Source of the DNA: Rhodopseudomonas palustris
Lineage (GTDB): Bacteria; Pseudomonadota; Alphaproteobacteria; Rhizobiales; Xanthobacteraceae
Reading direction: 5' to 3'
NCBI RefSeq assembly: GCF_003591005.1
Contig: NZ_QYYD01000021.1
Coordinates: 1-64,000, forward strand
DNA length: 64,000 bases
The notes beneath the pieces are model-generated. The model was not told where the DNA came from. It made no database searches and saw only the letters and a list, made by a program, of their open reading frames with translations. The translations under genes and the position numbers were made by a program. Numbering within the stretch: the stretch's first letter is position 1; each line of letters opens with the position of its first letter. Positions 16,356 through 26,408 of this stretch are shown here, in pieces.

Positions 16356-17981
16356 ATGGTCGGATCGGCAGACGCCGGCGGTCGGATTCCAGCCGAGGCT
16401 GAGACCGCCACGGTGTTCGATCTGGTGCGGCGCCAGGCCTCGCAGCGCCCCGACGCCATCGCATTGACGGCGGCGTCGCGGTTCGGCGGAGAACACAGCC
16501 TGTCCTATTCGGCGCTGCTTGACCGGGCGACCATGCTCGCCGCCGGACTGTGCCGGCTGCAGCTGTCGCAAGGCGACCGCGTCGGCCTGATGTTCGACAA
16601 CGAGTCGGCGCTGGAAGCGGCGATCACAATGCTGGCGCTGCATCGGCTCGGGCTCGTTGTCGTGCCGGTGAACACCCGCTTCGCGGCGGAGGAGATCGTC
16701 TATGTGCTCGGCAAAGCGGACTGCGGCGCCATCGTCGCGGCACAGGAATTCGTGGCGCTCGTGTCGGCGCTACGGGAACGCATTCCGTCGCTGCAATCGA
16801 TCGTCGGGGTCGGTGACAAGCTGCCCGCAGACGTCATCGATTGGCGGGAAATGGCAGAGACGGACGGGACGATATTCACGGCGTGGCCGGAGGTCTCGCC
16901 AGATGCGATTTCGGAGATCCTGTTCACGTCCGGCACCACCGCGCATCCGAAGGGCGCGGTGATGACGCACAGCCGCAGCGTGATCTCGGCCTACGGCTTC
17001 GCCGACGCGCTGAGCTTGGACGCCGACGACGTCTACCAGAGCTTCTTTCCGTTCTTCACCACCGCGGCATTGCACTGTGTACTGCTGCCGTCGTGGTGGG
17101 CCGGCGCCGAAGCGGTACTCGACCGACGGTTCGATCTGCCCGAGATCCTCGCCCGCATGCATCGTCGACGCGCCACCAAATACATCGGCGCGCCAACCTT
17201 CTACGTCTTCCTGCTGGAGACTTACGATCCCGCCGCGCACGATCTGTCCTCGATCCGGATGTTCGATTATGGCGGCGCCTCGATGTCGGTCGAAGTGATC
17301 CGCAAGCTGGCGGCGACCTTCCCCTCGGTCGAATTGCGCCAGACCTACGGCATGACCGAAAGCGGCCCATCCGGCACGGTCATGCGCGGCCCAGACAATC
17401 TGATCAAGCCCGGCGCGGTCGGCCGGCCATGGGCGCTGACCGAAGTGCGCATCGCCGGCGGCGAGGGCTGCATTGTCGGGCCGGGCGAGCGCGGCGAGAT
17501 TGAGATCCGGAGCCCGGCGGTGATGCGCGAATATTTCGGCGAGCCGCAGCTCACCGCAGCGACCTTCCACGACGGCTGGCTGCGCACCGGCGACATCGGT
17601 TACCTCGACCAGGATGGCTATCTGTTTCACGTCGATCGCAAGAAGGACATGATCATTCGGGGCGGCCACAACATCGGCTCGCTCGAAGTCGAAGAGGTGT
17701 TCTTCGCGCATCCCGCCGTGGTTGAGGCCGCGGTGATCTCGGTGCCGCATCCCAAGCTGGGCGAAGACATTTGCGCGTTCGTCGTGCCGCAGACGGGACA
17801 CACCATCACCGCCGACGAGCTGCGCGCGTTCTGCATCGGCAAGCTGGCCGACTACAAAATACCCCGATGGATCGAATTCGCCGACACGCTGCCGCGTGGT
17901 CCGATGGGAAAGGTGCTGAAGACGCAGCTGCGCGATCGGGTGCAGCAGCGGCTTGCCGAAGGAGACAGGAATGCAGTTTGA
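16356..17981 (+). CDS. AMP-dependent acyl-CoA synthetase/ligase
   Basis: A 541-residue adenylate-forming enzyme. The phosphate-binding loop is FTSGTTAHPKG at residues 180-190, the A5 motif is QTYGMTESG, the A7-A8 region is GYLDQDGYLFHVDRKKDMIIRGG, and the catalytic Lys lies in GPMGKVLK near the end. It would activate a carboxylic acid with ATP and CoA; the acid is unknown. GGGGAG precedes the ATG. It is the first gene of an operon with a crotonase (11-base overlap) and an SDR, a minimal set for activation followed by hydration and dehydrogenation. Confidence 0.9.
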   Translation: MVGSADAGGRIPAEAETATVFDLVRRQASQRPDAIALTAASRFGGEHSLSYSALLDRATMLAAGLCRLQLSQGDRVGLMFDNESALEAAITMLALHRLGLVVVPVNTRFAAEEIVYVLGKADCGAIVAAQEFVALVSALRERIPSLQSIVGVGDKLPADVIDWREMAETDGTIFTAWPEVSPDAISEILFTSGTTAHPKGAVMTHSRSVISAYGFADALSLDADDVYQSFFPFFTTAALHCVLLPSWWAGAEAVLDRRFDLPEILARMHRRRATKYIGAPTFYVFLLETYDPAAHDLSSIRMFDYGGASMSVEVIRKLAATFPSVELRQTYGMTESGPSGTVMRGPDNLIKPGAVGRPWALTEVRIAGGEGCIVGPGERGEIEIRSPAVMREYFGEPQLTAATFHDGWLRTGDIGYLDQDGYLFHVDRKKDMIIRGGHNIGSLEVEEVFFAHPAVVEAAVISVPHPKLGEDICAFVVPQTGHTITADELRAFCIGKLADYKIPRWIEFADTLPRGPMGKVLKTQLRDRVQQRLAEGDRNAV

Positions 17982-18765
17982 CGATTACCAGGCGTTGCGC
18001 TTCGACCGGCGCGGGCGGGTGCTGACGATCACCATGAACCGACCGGACACCCTCAACGCGGTCGACGCCACGCTGCATCGGGAATTGTCGCGCGTGTTCA
18101 TCGACGCGGCGCTCGATCCCGACTCCGACGTGATCGTGCTGACCGGCGCCGGCCGCGCGTTCTGCGCCGGCGGCGACGTCGGCTGGATGCAGGATGCCAT
18201 CGATCATCCGGAGAGCTTCGAGACCACCGTGTCGGAAGCCAAGGCGATCATCTTCACGCTGCTCGACTGCGAGAAGCCGATCATCGCCAGGATCAACGGC
18301 CCGGCGGTGGGGCTCGGCGCCACGCTCGGCTTGTTCTGCGACGTCATCTTCGCCGATGAAGCCACCTATATCGCCGATCCGCACGTCTCGATCGGAATGG
18401 TGGCTGGTGACGGCGGCGCGGTGATCTGGCCGCAGTTGATCGGCTTCGCGCGCGCCAAGGAATACTTGCTGACGGGCGATCGCATCCCGGCCCGCCGCGC
18501 GGCCGAGATCGGGCTGATCAACCACGCCGTTCCGGCGGCCGAACTATCGGCGGCGGTCGACGCCTTCGCCGACCGGCTGGCCGGCGGCTCCACCAAGGCG
18601 ATCCGCTGGACCAAGGTGACCACCAACATCGCCTTGAAGCAGCTCGCCCACAGCATGATGGACACCGGCCTCGCCTATGAGGCGCTGACCAATATCAGCG
18701 ACGACCACCGACAGCGCGTCGACGCGTTCCTCAAGCGCACCGCGACCGGGAGCAAGGCGCGATGA
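17971..18765 (+). CDS. Enoyl-CoA hydratase/isomerase (crotonase) family protein
   Basis: A 264-residue crotonase. The oxyanion segment is LTGAGRAFCAGGDVGWM and the second is GPAVGLGATLGLFCDV. The position of the first catalytic Glu of typical hydratases is occupied by Thr in GLGATLGL, and the second region reads SIGMVAGDGGAVIWP. It closely resembles the crotonase at 58620-59399. The ATG at 17971 is chosen over an in-frame TTG at 17953 because GAAGGAG lies 6 bases before it. It overlaps the ligase end and is followed by the SDR gene with a 4-base overlap. Confidence 0.88.
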   Translation: MQFDDYQALRFDRRGRVLTITMNRPDTLNAVDATLHRELSRVFIDAALDPDSDVIVLTGAGRAFCAGGDVGWMQDAIDHPESFETTVSEAKAIIFTLLDCEKPIIARINGPAVGLGATLGLFCDVIFADEATYIADPHVSIGMVAGDGGAVIWPQLIGFARAKEYLLTGDRIPARRAAEIGLINHAVPAAELSAAVDAFADRLAGGSTKAIRWTKVTTNIALKQLAHSMMDTGLAYEALTNISDDHRQRVDAFLKRTATGSKAR

Positions 18766-19526
18766 CCGGGCGGCTGGACGGCAGGAAGGCGCTGATCACG
18801 GGCGCCGCCGGCGGCATCGGGCTGGCGATCGCACGGCGTTTCGCTGCCAACGGCGCGCAGGTGGCGATTGCCGACCTGCAGCAGCAGCGCCTGAGCGCGG
18901 CGCTGACCGAGCTGCCGGACAAATCCGTCGCGGTGGTGGCCGATATCTCGTCGGAGGACGGCGTCGAGCGGATGCTGGCGGACGCGGAAGAGCGGCTCGG
19001 GCCGCTCGACATCCTGGTGAATAATGCGGGGATCGCCGAGCCGATCGTCCGCACCGTCGATCAGAAGCTCTCGGACTGGGAGCGCGTCATCGACGTCAAT
19101 CTGCGCGGCACCTTCCTCGCCTGCCGCGGCTTTGCGGCCCGGGCGCTGCCGCGCCGCAGCCCGGGCGCCATCGTGAACATCGGCTCGGTGGCGGGGCTCG
19201 GCGGCATCCCGAGCTCGAACGGCTACGGCGTGTCGAAGGCAGCGATCGCGCATCTGACCCGCAACCTGGCCTGCGAATGGTCCGCGAAGGGCCTCCGGGT
19301 GAATTGCGTCGCGCCCGGCTACATCGATGCGCCGATGTCGGCCGAGATGTTCGCCGACTCGCGGGTCGATCGCAGCCGGATCGAGCAACGCGTGCCGCTG
19401 CGACGCCTCGGCGCCGCCGACGAAATCGCCGCCGCGGTGGCGTTCCTCGCCTCCGACGATGCCTCCTACATCACCGGCGTCGTGCTGCCGGTCGATGGTG
19501 GCTGGTGCGCCTATGGCGGGCCATAG
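18762..19526 (+). CDS. Short-chain dehydrogenase/reductase (SDR)
   Basis: A 254-residue classical SDR. The NAD(P) motif TGAAGGIG is at 14-21, NNAG near residue 88, the catalytic Ser in NIGSVAG, and YGVSK gives the Tyr-Lys pair. An Asp after the second strand (VAIADLQ) favours NAD over NADP. The C-terminal LPVDGGW motif is intact. In this operon it most likely oxidises the 3-hydroxyacyl-CoA made by the preceding crotonase. It overlaps that gene by 4 bases (ATGA). A hairpin follows 22 bases after the stop. Confidence 0.9.
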   Translation: MTGRLDGRKALITGAAGGIGLAIARRFAANGAQVAIADLQQQRLSAALTELPDKSVAVVADISSEDGVERMLADAEERLGPLDILVNNAGIAEPIVRTVDQKLSDWERVIDVNLRGTFLACRGFAARALPRRSPGAIVNIGSVAGLGGIPSSNGYGVSKAAIAHLTRNLACEWSAKGLRVNCVAPGYIDAPMSAEMFADSRVDRSRIEQRVPLRRLGAADEIAAAVAFLASDDASYITGVVLPVDGGWCAYGGP

Positions 19527-19547
19527 GCGCGTTGCAGCGGGATCACC

Positions 19548-19570
19548 TCACCGCGGCGGCCGCGCGGTGA
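19548..19570. terminator. Candidate bidirectional terminator hairpin
   Basis: TCACCGCG at 19548-19555 pairs with CGCGGTGA at 19563-19570 around a 7-base loop, between the converging SDR and ligase genes. A T-run is lacking, so this is a weak terminator call. Confidence 0.4.
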
Positions 19571-19595
19571 TCACCGGTGGCGCGACTCGGGCTCG

Positions 19596-21182
19596 CTAGC
19601 GCCCTGCTTCGCGGTCCCAGGCCGTGGCCGCGCCCCGCTTGCGCAGCACCGCGCGCTGGACCTTGCCGGTGGCGGTCTTCGGCAATTCCCCGACGAACTC
19701 GATGTAACGCGGCGCCGCGAAGCGCGGCAGCACCTTGTCGGCGTGGCTGGTGATGGCGCTGACGTCGAGCGCCGCGCCCGGTGCCGGCACGATCGCCAGC
19801 ATCAGTTCGTCCTCGCCGCCGGGAATGCTCGACGGCACGGCGTATGCGGCAACTTCCTCGATGCCGGCGAGATCGCCGAGGGCTTCCTCGACCTCGCTCG
19901 CCGCGATGTTCTCGCCGCGCCGGCGGATGCAGTCCTTGATCCGATCGACGAAGGTCACGAGACCGTCGGCGTCCATGATCGCCGCATCGCCGGTGTGAAA
20001 CCACAGATTGCGCCACGCCTCGACGGTGCGATCGGGCATGTTGTGGTAGCCGGCCATGAAGCCGAACGGCAGTTTCGGCCGGACCAGGATCTCGCCCAGT
20101 TCGCCGGGCGGCTTGCGCTGGTCGGTCTCCGGGTCAGCGATGATCAGCTCGAAATGCTCGTCATGAACCCAGCCCGCGGCGCCGGGCGCCGATTGGCCGA
20201 GCCGTCCCCAGATCGGGATGTTGACTTCGGTCATGCCGAAGCCGGACAGCACATCCTTGACGCCGAAGCGGCGGCGAAACTCGGCGTCGTGCGCCGGCAG
20301 ATTGGGCGCGTTGCAGACGGCGCGTAGCGCGTTGTCGCGGTCGCTGTCCTGCGGCGGCTGCACCACGACGAAGGCGGCCAATGCGCCGAGCGAGTTGGTC
20401 ACGGTGCAACCGTGCTCACGGATGTCGCTGATCCAGTTCGAGGCGCTGAAGCGCTGCCGGATCACCGCCGGGATGCCGACCTGCAGGCTGGCGCCGAGCT
20501 GCATCAACAGCCCGTTGGCGTGAAACAATGGCACGCAAATGTAGAACACATCGCGCTCATGGAGCTGCATCGCCTTGCGCTGGCCGACGCCGTACAGCGT
20601 GCAATGCGCGTGCGGCATCAGCACGCCCTTGGACGGACCACTGGTGCCCGACGTGTACATGATGCAGGCGATATCGTGACCGGAAGGCAGCGGGCCGTCA
20701 TACGGCGCCGCGTCGCGCCAACCCTTCCACGAGATCAGCTCGCAACCGGCGCGCGCGGCAGGGACGCAGTCGTCGGCCACCAGGATGGTACGCAGCGAGC
20801 CGACCTTGTCCGCAACCTCGAGCACGGCGCCGAGCAGCGAGGGATCGACGATAGCGATGCCGGCACCGCAATTGGTCAATTGATGCTGCAGAAAAGCGCC
20901 GCGGAGTTCGGTGTTCAGCATCACCGCGACGGCGCCGAGCGTGCCGATGCCCATGAAGCTGCGCACGATGTCGGTGCCGTTCGGCATCAGCACCGCCACT
21001 GGATCGCCCGGCTTGACGCCGGACGTGGCCAGATAGCTGGCGATGCGCCGCGCGTCGATTGCGGCGGCGCCGAAGGTCAGGCTGTCGCCGTCGACCGTCT
21101 TGAGCCACAGCGCGTCCGGCCGCGATTGCCCCTGGGTCTGCAGAATGCGCGGGAGAACCCAATCCTGCGTATCAGCCGACAT
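19596..21182 (-). CDS. AMP-dependent acyl-CoA ligase (CaiC-like)
   Basis: A 528-residue adenylate-forming enzyme. The P-loop is MYTSGTSGPSKG, the A5 motif FGMTEVN, the adenine/ribose region FHTGDAAIMDADG, the hinge DRIKDCIRRRGENI, and the catalytic Lys is in KTATGKVQR near the C-terminus. It is closer to carnitine/crotonobetaine-CoA ligases than to the ligase at 16.4 kb. The ATG at 21182 matches where homologous N-termini begin; the frame stays open much farther upstream without conservation. It is the last gene of the LIV transporter operon, 35 bases after the LivF-type gene, so the imported acid is probably its substrate. Confidence 0.88.
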   Translation of the reverse strand: MSADTQDWVLPRILQTQGQSRPDALWLKTVDGDSLTFGAAAIDARRIASYLATSGVKPGDPVAVLMPNGTDIVRSFMGIGTLGAVAVMLNTELRGAFLQHQLTNCGAGIAIVDPSLLGAVLEVADKVGSLRTILVADDCVPAARAGCELISWKGWRDAAPYDGPLPSGHDIACIMYTSGTSGPSKGVLMPHAHCTLYGVGQRKAMQLHERDVFYICVPLFHANGLLMQLGASLQVGIPAVIRQRFSASNWISDIREHGCTVTNSLGALAAFVVVQPPQDSDRDNALRAVCNAPNLPAHDAEFRRRFGVKDVLSGFGMTEVNIPIWGRLGQSAPGAAGWVHDEHFELIIADPETDQRKPPGELGEILVRPKLPFGFMAGYHNMPDRTVEAWRNLWFHTGDAAIMDADGLVTFVDRIKDCIRRRGENIAASEVEEALGDLAGIEEVAAYAVPSSIPGGEDELMLAIVPAPGAALDVSAITSHADKVLPRFAAPRYIEFVGELPKTATGKVQRAVLRKRGAATAWDREAGR

Positions 21183-21217
21183 ACTCAATTTGCGTGCTCC
21201 AGTTGCTAGTCGCGGTC

Positions 21218-21902
<685 letters not shown>

Positions 21903-21910
<8 letters not shown>

Positions 21911-22676
21911 GGGGCGCCGCCTCCGAACCGAGATACAAGCGTCGGACCTCGGCGTTGGCCCACACCGCGCTCGGACGATCCTGCATCAGCACTTCGCCGC
22001 TCACCATCACCACGACCTCGTCGGCGATCTTGTCGACGGCCTCCATGTTGTGCTCGACCAGCAGCACGCTGCGGCCCTTGCGCACCTGCTGCAGCAGCGC
22101 CATGGTCGGTTCGATCTCGGCCTGGCCGACGCCGGCGAGCGGCTCGTCGAGCAGCAGCACCTTCGGGTCCGGGATCAGCGCGATGCCGATTTCGACCGAG
22201 CGCTGCTTGCCGTGACTGAGCATCGTCACCGGCCAATCGAGTTCATCTTCCAGCCCGACCAGCGCCGCGACCTCGCGGGCGCGCCGCTCCAGTGCCGGCC
22301 AGCCGGACACCGGCCGCCAGCACGGCTGCCAGCCGAAGGCGCGCGACTGCGCCGCCAGCCGCAGATTTTCCAGCACCGTCATGTCGTGGAAGATGTTGAT
22401 GATCTGGAAGCTGCGGCCGAGCCCGGCGGCGGCGCGGCGGTGGACCGGCAGCCGGGTGATATCGACGTCGCCGAGCCTGATGCGGCCCGAGGCCAGCGCC
22501 ACCCGGCCGCTGATCGCGTTAATCAGCGTCGTCTTGCCGGCGCCGTTCGGGCCGATCAGCGCCAGCGTCTGGCCGGACCGCAGCTGCAGCGAGACGTCGC
22601 TGACCGCGCGAAACGCGCCGAAGCGGACCGCGACCTGCTCACAGGCAAAAGCGGGAGGAGATGTCAGCGGCGCCAC
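21903..22676 (-). CDS. LIV-type ABC transporter ATP-binding protein (LivG-like)
   Basis: A 257-residue ATPase. Walker A GPNGAGKTT lies at 42-50, the signature is LSHGKQRSVEIGIAL, a typical LivG variation, and Walker B is LLLDEP. A GTG start at 22676 is chosen because it overlaps the permease stop (13 bases) and fits the family N-terminus; the frame is open far upstream but inside the permease gene. The second ATPase of the importer in this operon. Confidence 0.9.
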
Positions 22677-23605
22677 AGCTTCTTCCCCAGTCCGGCGATG
22701 CCGTTCGGCAGATAAATCGTGCAGACGATGAAGATGACGCCGAGCAGGCCGTACCAGTGCTCGGTGTGCGCCGACAGCTGTTCGCGCAGCAGCTCGACCA
22801 GAGCGACGCCGATCACCGGACCGATCAGATGGCCGCTGCCGCCGAGCAGCGTCATGATCACCACGTCGCCCGAGATCTTCCAGCCGAGCAGCTGCGGGCT
22901 GACATACATCATCAGCGACGCCAGCAGCGCGCCGGCGAGGCCGGACACCGCGCCGGACAGGATCAGCGCCGTCAGCCGCAGCGCGCCGACGTTGAATCCG
23001 ACCTGTTCGGCCCGCACCGGATTCTGGCGGATGCCGCGCAGCGCCTGCCCGAGCGGCGACGCCTGCAGCACGCCGCAGAACGCCAGCGCGGCGACGAAGA
23101 AGCCGAAGATCACCCAGTAGAAATTGGCGGCGTTGAAGAAGTCGATGTCGAACGCATGCGGGCGAGGCACGCCCGGCAGCCCGTCGACCCCGCCCGACAG
23201 CTGCCGCAGCCGCGTCGTCATCACGATCGCGATCAGTTCGGCGAGCATCAACGTCATCAGCGCGAAGTACAATCCGGAGACGCGGCGGCCGATCAGGCCG
23301 AACAGGCCGGCGGTGGCGCCGCCGACCACGATCGCAGCAAGCATCCCGGCGGAGAACGGCAGCTCGGCCGACAGCATCGTCCACGCCGCCGCGTAGGCGC
23401 CCATCCCGAAGAAGGCGGCGTGGCCGAACGACAAGAGCCCGGCGAGCCCGAACGAGATGTAGTAGCCGAGCGCAAAGATCGACCAGGCCATGATCAGCGC
23501 GGCGAAGTACAGCACGCCTTCGTCGGCCGACACGAGCGGGGTCGCGGCGAACGCCAGCGCCAGCACCACGACGGTGATCGCGTTCGCATAGCGTGTGATC
23601 GTCAT
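22664..23605 (-). CDS. LIV-type ABC transporter permease (LivM-like)
   Basis: A 313-residue membrane protein with about nine hydrophobic helices. The FGHAAFFGMGAYAAAW motif and the GLYFALMTLMLAELI and LLGGSGHLIGPVIG segments identify LivM. The start at 23605 gives an ATGA overlap with the LivH-type gene; a longer frame would overlap that gene more. It pairs with LivH as the membrane channel. Confidence 0.9.
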   Translation of the reverse strand: MTITRYANAITVVVLALAFAATPLVSADEGVLYFAALIMAWSIFALGYYISFGLAGLLSFGHAAFFGMGAYAAAWTMLSAELPFSAGMLAAIVVGGATAGLFGLIGRRVSGLYFALMTLMLAELIAIVMTTRLRQLSGGVDGLPGVPRPHAFDIDFFNAANFYWVIFGFFVAALAFCGVLQASPLGQALRGIRQNPVRAEQVGFNVGALRLTALILSGAVSGLAGALLASLMMYVSPQLLGWKISGDVVIMTLLGGSGHLIGPVIGVALVELLREQLSAHTEHWYGLLGVIFIVCTIYLPNGIAGLGKKLWRR

Positions 23606-24459
23606 GACGTCCGCAGCCTTATTCCGAACAGGCCTTGCGGCCGGACCAGCAGCGTCACGACCAGGACCCCGTAGGTGGCGATGTCGATCCATTCTGCGGC
23701 GTATTGCTGGCCGTAGGCCCGCGTCATGCCGATCAGCAGCGCGCCCACGACCGCGCCGCGGATGTTGCCGAGGCCGCCGATGATCACCACGATGAAGCAG
23801 TCGAGGATGATCGAAAAACCCATCTGCAGCTGGATCGGCAGCATCGGCCCGGCGATCGCGCCGGCGACCCCGGCCAGCGCCGCGCCGAGCGCGAACAGCG
23901 CGGTGCGAACCCGGCCGACGTCGACGCCCAGCATCTCGGCCATCCCGGCGTTGTTGCTGCTCGCCCGCAGCACGAGGCCGAGCTTGGTGCGTTCGATCCC
24001 GAAGAACAGCAGCACGACCATCGCGGCGCCGAACAGCACGACGAACAGCCGATACTTCGAAATGTCGGTGCCGAACAGATGCACCGCGCCGGACAAGCCC
24101 GGCGGCGGCGCGATGTTGTGAAGCTGCAGGCCCCAGATCATCCGCACCGCTTCCTCGATCACGAGGATCAGACCGAACGTCGCGACCAACTGGAATTCGT
24201 GCGGCCGCTCATAGATCGGCCGCAGCACGACGCGTTCGATGCCGGCACCGACCACCGCCAGCACGATCGGCGCCACCAGCAGCGCGAGCCAGAAGTTCTG
24301 CGTGGTGGCGGCGACCTGATAGGCCACATAGGCGCCCAGCATGTAGATCGCGCCGTGGGCGAAGTTGATGATGCCCAGCATGCCGAAGATCAGCGTCAGT
24401 CCCGCGGCGAGCAGGAACAGCAGCATGGCGATGCTGAGGCCGATGACGAAGGTCGACAT
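23602..24459 (-). CDS. LIV-type ABC transporter permease (LivH-like)
   Basis: A 285-residue membrane protein with about eight helices. GLTLIFGMLGIINFAHGAIYMLGAY near residues 21-45 is the LivH hallmark, read in two parts, and GGLGNIRGAVVGA is the cytoplasmic coupling region. It lies 64 bases after the binding-protein gene and overlaps the LivM-type gene by 4 bases. Confidence 0.92.
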   Translation of the reverse strand: MSTFVIGLSIAMLLFLLAAGLTLIFGMLGIINFAHGAIYMLGAYVAYQVAATTQNFWLALLVAPIVLAVVGAGIERVVLRPIYERPHEFQLVATFGLILVIEEAVRMIWGLQLHNIAPPPGLSGAVHLFGTDISKYRLFVVLFGAAMVVLLFFGIERTKLGLVLRASSNNAGMAEMLGVDVGRVRTALFALGAALAGVAGAIAGPMLPIQLQMGFSIILDCFIVVIIGGLGNIRGAVVGALLIGMTRAYGQQYAAEWIDIATYGVLVVTLLVRPQGLFGIRLRTS

Positions 24460-24523
24460 CTGTCGCTCGCAGGACCGTGGCGGGTGAGGTTTGGGTGGGT
24501 TGGCGGTCAGCCGGCTGTCGGCG

Positions 24524-25702
24524 TCATGGGCACGGCTTGAACAAGGTGGTCGCCGGCATGGTCTCGACCACCTTCATGACCACCGGCATGCCTTCGCTGC
24601 CCGCCTCGGCGACACCGAACAAGCCGACCTGCTCGGCCTGGTTCTCGCAGGCACGAATCCGCTTCACGCCCTCGACCGAGTCCTCGCGCACGCTGGTCTT
24701 GAACGCGTCGACCCATTTCTCCTTGTCCCAGCTCTTGGTGCTTTCCACCGTGTCCAGCCACCAGCTCAGACCGTCATAGGCTTCGCCGGCGTACTGGCTC
24801 GGCAGCTCGCCGTATTTCGCCTTGTAGGCCGCGACGAACTTCTTGTTGCGGGGCGTGTCCTGGCTGAAGTGATAACGCAGCGTCGAGCTGACGCCGATCG
24901 AGCCAGCCGGCCCGACCGCCTGGCCGAGCGTCTCGTCCATCAGCATCGTGCCCAGCACCTTCATCTTCTGCGGCAGATTGATTTCGCCGCCCTGCTTCAG
25001 CGCAGTGACGACATCGCCGCCGACGACGATCAGCGCCAGCCCGTCCGCGCCGGATTTGACTGCCTTGTCGAGGATGATCGAATAGTCCTTGGATCCGATC
25101 GGCGCAAACTCCTCGCCCACCACTTCGATGCCCTTGCCGGCAAGATCGGCCTTCAGCTCCGTCCACATCTCGCGGCCGACCTGATAGTCGGCGACAATGC
25201 CGTACATCTTCTTCACGGACTGACGCTTGGCGAATTCGCCGATCATGATGTTTTCCATCGGCACCGTGTTCGAGGTGCGGAAGGTGTAGCGGTTGCCGTC
25301 TGTGCCGGTGATGCGCGAATCCGCCGACAGCGTCACGATCATCGGCACCTTGCGCTGACCGGTCAGCTTCATGATCGCCAGCGTCGAGCCCGACGACACC
25401 TCGCCGAACACGGTGTCGACGCCTTGCGACAGCGCGCGAGTGGCCTTTTGCACCGCAACCTGCGACGACGTCTCGGTGTCTTCCCAAACGATTTCGATCG
25501 GCTTGCCGAGCACCTGACCGCCGCGCTCTTCGATCGCGATGGTGGCTCCGCGCCGCATGTTTTCGCCGATGATGCCCCACGCTCCGCTCAGCGAGACGAT
25601 GCCGGCGATCTTGAATTTGTCGCGGGTCTGTGCCGACGCGGGCAGCGCGATGCCGGACAGCACGGCGATCGACAGACAGATGCTTGCGGTGAGCCGTTTC
25701 AT
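24524..25702 (-). CDS. LIV-type ABC transporter substrate-binding protein
   Basis: A 392-residue periplasmic receptor with a Sec leader (KRLTASICLSIAVLSGIALPASAQ). The mature start FKIAGIVSLSGAWGIIGENMRRGATIAIEERGG is typical of Peripla_BP_6 proteins. It heads the operon binding protein, LivH, LivM, LivG, LivF, acyl-CoA ligase. A good -35/-10 pair (TTGATA and TATTAC, 17-base spacing) lies upstream on this strand. GGGAGG precedes the ATG. The ligand is unknown; the downstream ligase suggests a carboxylic acid. Confidence 0.9.
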   Translation of the reverse strand: MKRLTASICLSIAVLSGIALPASAQTRDKFKIAGIVSLSGAWGIIGENMRRGATIAIEERGGQVLGKPIEIVWEDTETSSQVAVQKATRALSQGVDTVFGEVSSGSTLAIMKLTGQRKVPMIVTLSADSRITGTDGNRYTFRTSNTVPMENIMIGEFAKRQSVKKMYGIVADYQVGREMWTELKADLAGKGIEVVGEEFAPIGSKDYSIILDKAVKSGADGLALIVVGGDVVTALKQGGEINLPQKMKVLGTMLMDETLGQAVGPAGSIGVSSTLRYHFSQDTPRNKKFVAAYKAKYGELPSQYAGEAYDGLSWWLDTVESTKSWDKEKWVDAFKTSVREDSVEGVKRIRACENQAEQVGLFGVAEAGSEGMPVVMKVVETMPATTLFKPCP

Positions 25703-25753
25703 GATGCCTCCCTGGATCTCTGTACGTGGCGCTTGCCGCGCCCTTGACGCCAG

Positions 25754-25782
25754 GTAATATCACCGGCACGGCAATATATCAA
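25754..25782 (-). promoter_or_regulatory. Candidate promoter of the LIV/ligase operon
   Basis: On the minus strand TTGATA (25782-25777) and TATTAC (25759-25754) are spaced by exactly 17 bases and lie about 50 bases before the binding-protein start. This is among the best sigma-70-like matches seen by eye in the window. Confidence 0.45.
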
Positions 25783-25813
25783 TAATGTTTCACTAATTGG
25801 GAGGACGGCCATC

Positions 25814-26404
25814 GTGAGCGAGATCGCCCCGCTTGCTGCAGACGCGAACACCGACAGCGAGGACCTGCGGCAACTGATCGCATTCGTCGGCTATCGGCCG
25901 AACGCGCTGTTCACCATGGCCAAGCGTCCCGGGCTGCTCGACGCGGTGCTGGGCCTGGTGCGCGTCACCGTGCGCGGCGACGGCCAACTGTCCGAAGGCC
26001 TGCGTTTCCTGATCGCGGCCGAAACCAGTCGCGCCGCCGGCTGCCGCTACAGTGCGGCGCACGCCGCCCACGCCGCCGCCCATGCCGGGGAGCCCGAGGA
26101 CAAGATCGCCGCGCTGCCTGCGTATCAGTCGTCGGCGCTGTACGACGCGGCGGAGCGCGCCGCGCTGGCTTTCGCCAGCGTCGGCGGCGAACTGCCGATG
26201 CGCCCCGCGGCGGCGGCGTTCGCAGCCGCCCGAATCCACTTTCCGGAACCGGCACTGATCGAAATACTTGGGGTTATCTCGGCGTTCGGTTGGTTCAACC
26301 GGTGGAATTCGCTTAACAACTCCGACCTCGAGGCCGAACCTGCGGCGTTTGCCCAGCGCATCGGCTGGCTGCAGCCCGAACAGTTCATGCGAAGAAAGGC
26401 CTGA
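25814..26404 (+). CDS. Carboxymuconolactone decarboxylase/AhpD-like protein
   Basis: A 196-residue all-helical protein of the AhpD/CMD superfamily (peroxidase-related type). The core is LSEGLRFLIAAETSRAAGCRYSAAHAAHAA, in which the AhpD CxxC-xxxH motif appears as CRYSAAH, so the second Cys is replaced by Ser. That makes thiol-disulfide peroxidase chemistry of the AhpD kind unlikely in its usual form. The start is a GTG with GGGAGG 9 bases before it. It is divergent from the LIV operon and followed after 4 bases by a MarR regulator, with which it forms an operon. Confidence 0.8.
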   Translation: MSEIAPLAADANTDSEDLRQLIAFVGYRPNALFTMAKRPGLLDAVLGLVRVTVRGDGQLSEGLRFLIAAETSRAAGCRYSAAHAAHAAAHAGEPEDKIAALPAYQSSALYDAAERAALAFASVGGELPMRPAAAAFAAARIHFPEPALIEILGVISAFGWFNRWNSLNNSDLEAEPAAFAQRIGWLQPEQFMRRKA

Positions 26405-26408
26405 AGCA

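Noticed and set aside
25789-25793. TTCAC before the AhpD-like gene as another copy of the 36-43 kb operator
   Set aside because: Only one arm is present; the matching GTGAA is missing.
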